Source: Adiantum capillus-veneris
Lineage: Eukaryota; Streptophyta; Polypodiopsida; Polypodiales; Pteridaceae
Length of the DNA stretch: 64,000 nt
Direction: 5' to 3'
Assembly: GCA_014529385.2 (NCBI GenBank)
Contig: CM043967.1
Location: 1,185,001-1,249,000, forward strand
Made by a program: the position numbers and the translations under genes
The notes under the pieces: model-generated
What the model saw: the letters and a program-made list of their open reading frames with translations, nothing else
What the model was told of the DNA's origin: nothing
The model's database searches: none
Shown here: piece after piece, positions 58,633 to 64,000 of the stretch
How the letters are laid out: each line of letters starts with the position of its first letter
Position numbering within the stretch: position 1 is the stretch's first letter

Positions 58633-58859
58633 TGTTACCATATACATGTGGTAGTGATGTGTGTGAACACACTAGGACCGCCGGGGCATTTTTTCCCTCT
58701 TTAGGAGGTTTTTTCCCCCGTGCATTGTATATACGCCCATCACTCTAGGGCTATCTATCTTTCCATTGCACACTAAGTAACACACTCTCTATTGTGTGCC
58801 TTGAGCTTCCTTCGTCTTCTCCAAGCTGTGTGTGTTTCTCTGCAACCCTAATTCCAACA
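58633..58859 (+). repeat. Copia 3' LTR
   Basis: 227 bp, TGTTACC...CCAACA, matching the 5' LTR over its length. Confidence 0.96.
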
Positions 58860-58864
58860 CTAGC

Positions 58865-60540
58865 GATTTTTGAACCCATCTTGTTTTTGGTCCTTGTGTG
58901 ACCATCTTTTGAATTTTCTTCTTTGCTCAATGACTTGATGGACACTAGGCTTTGGTAGCCATAACTGATTGTTTCCATTGTAGAAGCCCTGATTTTGTAG
59001 TTGATGATGAGGTATCTATCTATAGATTGTAGTAGCCTTGGTTTCATTTGGCTTCTGTTGGCTTTTGGTTGTCATTCCTTGCCTTTGGGTAGAAGCTTGT
59101 GCTACATGATTCTCTTGGCTATCCTAGATTGAGCTACAATTTTTGGTAACCATATTTGAGTGTTACCTTTATAAAATCCTTGTGCTTTGAGTAGCTTCAC
59201 TGGAATCATCTACAGCTTCACCTGTTTGTGCTAGGTAGCTTCACCGAGGTCTAACTTTGGTACCCAAACTTGTCGCATTGTTTATTGCCTTGATGTTTGC
59301 TTTTGCCTTTTGTGGTAGTTCTTTCTCTTGATTGAGTTGTTTGTCTTTTGTTTATAGCTCATCTTGCTCTTTGTAGAACTCTTTGGTTGAGGCGAGTAGA
59401 TCCAGGCTGTTACTTTATGCTTTTTGGCCCAAACATTAGCATTTCCTTGGAAGTAGCCCTAAGAAGTGATTGACTCATTTGATGCCACCCACCCTGTCAC
59501 CTTTTGTTGTTGTAGTTGAGCTTGTGCTTCATGTATCCAAATTGGGTCTTTGACTTGGATGTGCGCTTTGGATACTAACACTTGGTTGATTCTCTTCATC
59601 TTCTTCCTAATGCTTTGATGTGATGGAAACTTTGGTTGATAGAATTTTTGTTTCAGTTTCTGTTGCATTGTTGATGGTTTGGCTCTTGATGTAGCATCTT
59701 CGTGGGAAGTTTTATGGAATCTCATTGAGGGTAAAGTCGTCTTGAAAGGTTGATATGGTGATTTCTTCTCTGCATGGATTTGAGAAACTTCATGGAGTCT
59801 TACCGTTGTCGTTGTTGAAGCTTTTGATTGTTGTCAAAAGAATATGTTCCTCCAGCTTTTTGTCAGGATCAAACTCTCTTTGGTACGATGGGATTCAATC
59901 ATGTGGAAAATATCCTTGTACTCCCCATTACTCAACTTGAGTACGGATTCTGCCATGCCAAAGCTAGGAATTGGTATTTTTGAGCTTGTGTACACGATCT
60001 CCTCTAGCTCGGTGATTGGCGGCTTTCCCATCATTATCCACGTATCATAAGACATTAGATTCTTTGTTGCTTCTGGATCTATCACAGTTGACATGTGATT
60101 TTGCGTCCTTTTTCTCCGCATATGCTGAATTTGATTGAACTTGGAAACTTTTTTCCTTCATCTGCTTTCATTTGCACTTTTTTTGGAGTCGGATTCTTTG
60201 AAACAACTTTTGTCGATTCTTTAGGTATGTCAATGATGACATTTTCCGTGGTTGCTCTACTTCCTTTGTTTGCACTTTGGCACCATGGCACCATGCTCCA
60301 TGATGTAGCTATCTGTCTCACCTTTTCTGCTTTCATACTCACAAACTTTGTTAGCTTTCTTCATCACCTTTATTGTAAATAAGGGAGTTATATCATAGCC
60401 ATCTTCATCGCAAAATTTTGTGTTGGTTGCCTTATTTACACAGACATCAAGAGTCACCAGTATTTGATCCCATCCAACAGGTTTAAACAAATCCTTTGGA
60501 AAAGGCGGGGGGGGGACTAACCCAGGTTGATTACTTGTAA
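58865..60540 (-). pseudogene. Minus-strand LTR-element coding remnant with W-L-P-K repeats and protease-like motif, part 1
   Basis: Minus-strand frames 60490-60257, 60342-60082 and 60121-59834 carry a cysteine-poor basic region and then IDPEATKNLMSYDTWIMMGK, which resembles a retroviral-type aspartic protease region of plant gypsy elements with the active-site triad altered (DPEAT). Towards the copia insertion, repeats appear: GYFQGNANVWAKKHK (59450), RQVWVPKLDLG (59265), QGFYKGNTQIWLPKIVA (59150) and QGFYNGNNQLWLPKPS (58960). No RT is seen, so the element is probably non-autonomous. Frames are broken by stops. Confidence 0.5.
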
Positions 60541-60880
60541 TGATTTGTCACCAATGTGCACTAGACCTCGGATGAATTTTGGGAAATTTTTATATCAAGT
60601 CACACATCAAATTTGCATCGAGCTGATCATAGATAAGGGCTAATTTGGAGCAGGTTAAGGGTTGATTTACACCGGCTTTGGATGGGTCAGAATTGGACGA
60701 GTAGCCGAAGTGCATGCAAATCGGGCACATAATTTCAAATTCAAACTAAGACACATTGAGGGTACATCTTGTTATCAACAAAAGTGGTGCCTTGGTGCGT
60801 TGCCAATCAAAATGCTACACACTCTTTGACTAGTTTTACTCAGTTAGATAATGTGAAACACAAATTTTATATGTAAGCGT
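60541..60880. other. Unassigned sequence between relic and inverted LTR
   Basis: No gene, primer site or clear repeat seen. A run of nine G occurs at 60507-60515. Confidence 0.4.
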
Positions 60881-61306
60881 TAAGAGAAATACCGAATGGG
60901 CGCCCACCTGGTCGGACATGTAGTCGGACACCACATTTGTATTTTATTCATTTTTTGAGCTAGTGTGGTGATATTCTGTGTAAATCTTAATTCTAGAGTA
61001 GAAGTCGATTCCCTGAGTTGTAATTCCATCATGACAATTGTAAAGGTCCATGTGAATCGGCCACTGACCATTTAGAATGTCCTAGGTATAAAGTTTAATA
61101 ACCTTAATGTGAAAGAAGGCTTATCTTTAGAGAAGAAAAGAGATCTGCTGTACGTACGATTAAGCTACGATTCTCCTCCAATTTGTAATCATCGCAACTA
61201 ATGATTGGGTAATCCATTTTCGATTCAGAAACTTGCATTGTGTTCCTCTTTCTTTGCTCTTTTAATTAAGTGTAAGCACTGTCAGTTTTGTTGTGGTTCA
61301 CGACTA
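60881..61306 (+). repeat. LTR copy in inverted orientation (partner 51752-52190)
   Basis: Runs TTAAGAGAAATACC to the ggttcacgacta region on the plus strand. No purine tract precedes it and the surrounding sequence is unlike the other copy's, so it may be a solo LTR or the product of an inversion. Confidence 0.7.
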
Positions 61307-62794
61307 TGTGTTGTCATGCATTTTTTGGATAAGCATGAAGTCACTAAGTCATGCCAAAAAGCTTGCCCACTAGCCTCATGTATATATGTGTACATAGCCC
61401 TGCAAGTTTTGGAAGTGGCCTTGTAAAAATCCATGTGACTTTTCCAAGCTTGAATTCTGATGTTTTGGGTTGTTATAGACTCCAAAACATGGGTTTTAAT
61501 AAGTACTTTTAGCCGTGCTTTATAGCTTGTGAATTGGACTAGTACATCATGAGTCATGAGCATCCGAAGCGAGCGGTCTCAACTTAGAAGGTGATTGCGG
61601 GTGCATGCGACAAGGGCAACTGGGCCAACTTGGGGGTCTAATATTAGAAATGCTGAAGTTTTACATTTTTGGAGATAGCCGAGGTGATGGGCTTCGAGCT
61701 GTGTGCTATGGTGTGTCATTCGGTGACCGGAGCAGCAAGCTATCCCTCAAGGAAAATTGTCCGAGAAGTCCTCTTATGCTTTGGGAGAAGTTGAAAATTT
61801 TGGGGGAAGTTGGGAAGCTTGAGGAAGTTGCCATGTGGCATGGGAGTAATCCCACATGAGAAAAGGAAAGGGGAAAGTGGGGGGTATATAGGGCACTTTG
61901 GGTACCCATTATGGTGTATCAAAGGTGAGAGGAGCTCTCTCAAGGCTTGGCTATGGGAGCTCGTGGGCTCATGGGGAAGGAGATGGTGCATTTTTTGAGT
62001 TCCCACTGCCTGGATAGACGCCTGACCACTTTTTTGGTCCCCGAACACTTGTCCCCACCCCATTCCTTGGTCAAAGGGTCACTGCTGATACCTCATTCTT
62101 CACCCAAAAAAGGCTAAAATTGAACCAATTAAAATGTGCCTTAGGAGAGAACCTTGTCGGCTAATAAGAGGGAGAAAAATCTTCGGGAAAAAGGATAAGA
62201 AAGCCCCCATTTTAATAGCTTCAACGCGTGCAAAACTTCCAGAGAGCTCATTTTTTAGCAAGAGAAAGTACACCTCCATGTTCAAGTGGCCATAACTTCT
62301 TCATTTTTTCTCTGCTTTTTGTCTATGGATACTCTACATACATCTTCACAAGATGAGCTTCGTCATGATGTCCTTTGTTTCTCCTGATTTTAAGTGTGTT
62401 CTATGCTTGGAGGGTTTTTCATAAATCTCTACAGGTGTTTACCACAGGTGTTTTCATCCATGCAATAGTTCTTCCTTTCGACGGTGTGGCTCGTGCACGG
62501 CTATAGAGATATTAACTTTCCTTCTCGTTTGCATGCCAACATTGTTTTGGTGCCCCCACGGAGGAGCAAGTGTTCCTATGCTTCAATTCCTGTGAAATAT
62601 GTCTATTCTGCAGGTAGTGAATGTAAAAGGGATGTGGATAGCACTAGAGGTGGTCGTATAATTGTGATTGCAACCTTTGGAGGGTCGTGAGCTTTTGTGA
62701 AACCAAGAACTAGGGGCCGGGTTACCCAGTGTGAGGTGGATTAGGTACTGGAGCGATCCATCGTCATCCCTTGAGCTTTCAACGTCTCATGTGA
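61307..62794. other. No recognisable gene; probable leader or LTR of the last gypsy element
   Basis: Short frames only. The stretch before 62795 (including ttacccagtgtgaggtgg near 62720) probably belongs to the 5' part of the Ty3/gypsy element, but neither LTR borders nor a primer site could be fixed. Confidence 0.4.
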
Positions 62795-64000
62795 GTGTTT
62801 TTGTGGCAATCAAACATGGCAGACGAGTTCCCACAGTTTTATGGATTGCCTAATGAAAATGCAAAGACTTGTATTGAAAAATTGGAAGTCAATTGCTTAC
62901 TGCGAAATATACTAGACCAAGCTATATTGTTGTGGCTGCTGCAATACAGTTTACCGATGGAGGCAAAAGTTTGGTTACACAATCATGAAGAGTTAGTGCA
63001 GGCACAAATACCACGGGTAGTTTTGGACTACAATTGTGTGAAGCAAGATTTCCTGGCATAGTATAGATCCATTGAAGTACCTGATGAAGTTTGACATGAA
63101 ATTTTGGGGTACACTCAAAAGAGTAATCAGAGTGTTGATTATTTTTCATGCATTTCACCCGTTTATGGAATAAATGGGCCCGAGCTTTGGGAAATGAGAT
63201 CCCTCTATCCATGTTAAAGAAGGACTGTTTCGTTGCAAACTTAAAAGAAAGTCTGAAGTTCAAAGTTGACCTGAAAAGGCCCACCACCTTCGAGGAGGCA
63301 GTCGCTATTGCCAGAGAGAAAGAGTGGAAGGCTCAAAGACTTAATGAGTATGGGAAAGTGGTCCCTGTGCAAAATAATGGTGGCCAAAAGAAGGAGAATC
63401 GGACAGAAGCTGGAGGCCAGCCTGTTCAAAGGGCTACTAATACTGAACAGTTATAGTGAAATATGCAAGACAGAATGACCATGATGCAGGAATTGCGACT
63501 AAGTGTTCTTGGAGGTGGAGGCAGTCGTGGTGGCGGTCGTGGTAGAGGGATGGCTCAAGCATGTGAAGCCTAGCCTAATGCTAATGCGGGTCATGGACAA
63601 GGTGGTTTTGAGCCGTAGAGGAGGCTCATTCCTACTTGTTATAATTGTGGTGAGCTTGGTCACATCAGCACTATTGTTCAAAGCCAACAAGGATGGGAGG
63701 TGATATGTTCCCAATCCCCCAACAGATTCCTAACATGGCTAATGATTATGCATTGCATATATGGGGAGATCAAGGTACTGAGCATGAAAATTGGGCTTCA
63801 ACCTGTGGTGGTCATGTGGGTATTGTGCGGGTTGAAAAGAAAGAAAAAGATGTACTGCTCGTGGGCAAAAGAGAGAGGGAAGGCTATGCTGCACCATATC
63901 CTAGCAAAAAGAAAGGGAAAGTGAAAGAGGGTGAAGATGTGAAAGTCAAGAGGAAGAGAGGACATCATAGACGGTTTAAAGTGGTATATTTACCCTTGGG
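62795..64000 (+). pseudogene. Ty3/gypsy gag region, continues past the window
   Basis: From about 62816 (MADEFPQFYGLPNENAKTCI) the translation shows a Retrotrans_gag N-terminus (LWLLQYSLPMEAKVWLHNHE). After stops near 63060-63145 it resumes in 63148-63456 with FTRLWNKWARALGNEIPLSM, NLKESLKFKVDLKRPTTFEE and AREKEWKAQRLNEYG. A zinc knuckle CYNCGELGHISTIV near 63637 lacks its final Cys. The following frame (QIPNMANDYALHIWGDQGTE, then a Lys-rich stretch with VKVKRKRGHHRRFKVVYLPL) runs to the window end, leading towards protease. Stops and frameshifts make it inactive as seen. Confidence 0.75.

Larger units (their letters stand above)
53682..58859 (+). mobile_element. Young Ty1/copia retrotransposon, nearly intact
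   Basis: LTRs of 227 bp at 53682-53908 and 58633-58859 appear identical apart from the second base (TA in place of TG at the left end). The target duplication ctagc is perfect (53677-53681 and 58860-58864). Primer site, polypurine tract and a full-length polyprotein frame are present, the latter with a single nonsense codon. It is the youngest insertion in the window by these criteria. Confidence 0.97.

Noticed and set aside
54884-58654. Alternative frames inside the young copia element
   Set aside because: All are out of frame with the 1,429-codon polyprotein and have no domains.
51752-61306. A single 9.5-kb DNA transposon with ~430-bp terminal inverted repeats
   Set aside because: The left copy has a polypurine tract and TG...CA borders of an LTR, no transposase lies inside, and no target duplication flanks the pair.
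61605-62063. Overlapping frames of 60-107 codons on both strands
   Set aside because: No conserved motifs; probably non-coding leader or LTR sequence of the gypsy element downstream.

Overview
The window looks like gene-poor, transposon-packed DNA of a land plant with a large genome. The evidence is a broken HIPP (heavy-metal-associated isoprenylated plant protein) gene with a CaaX tail, a CACTA element, a Mutator-like element (MULE), Ty1/copia and Ty3/gypsy elements primed by initiator Met-tRNA, an L1-type LINE, and very long (CT)n, (GA)n, (GT)n and (AC)n tracts. The protein flavour fits a fern or lycophyte better than a flowering plant, but that is inference. I see no clearly intact single-copy host gene.

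Layout. 1-1545: right end of a CACTA transposon holding the HIPP remnant, inserted into a Ty3/gypsy reverse transcriptase relic (1549-1942). 3045-3117: a tRNA-like cloverleaf on the minus strand. 4755-10150: a decayed Ty3/gypsy chromovirus. 10.6-16.3 kb: a 0.55-kb tandem duplication, copia gag debris, and a non-autonomous LTR element (12460-15799) with a perfect 5-bp target duplication. 16.4-19.2 kb: a second Ty3/gypsy relic. 20965-22010: a ~190-bp tandem array. 22440-24004: a broken gene of a transposon-associated family with WSDG and SGHGKG motifs. 25.2-27.0 kb: an LTR-like repeat pair. 27.4-41.5 kb: one minus-strand LINE cut in three by a 5.0-kb copia element (28248-33248) and a 5.3-kb LTR element (33978-39281). 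51.7-61.3 kb: a minus-strand LTR element coding for a W-L-P-K repeat protein, split by a very young copia (53682-58859), plus an inverted second LTR at 60881-61306. 62.8 kb to the end: the gag region of another Ty3/gypsy element.

The main discovery is at 42804-50272. A 7.47-kb MULE is bounded by diverged terminal inverted repeats and a perfect 9-bp target duplication (aaaccaaag). It carries two divergently transcribed genes: a MULE transposase with a zinc cluster, DDE-type core and SWIM finger (minus), and a six-exon gene (plus) whose product resembles a beta-class DNA amino-methyltransferase, with a DLPY catalytic motif placed before a GCGT-type SAM-binding motif. Its six exons have GT-AG borders, consistent phases and a total of exactly 480 codons, broken only by two nonsense codons. 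I know of no described MULE with a DNA methylase cargo, so this may be a self-modifying or silencing-evading transposon.
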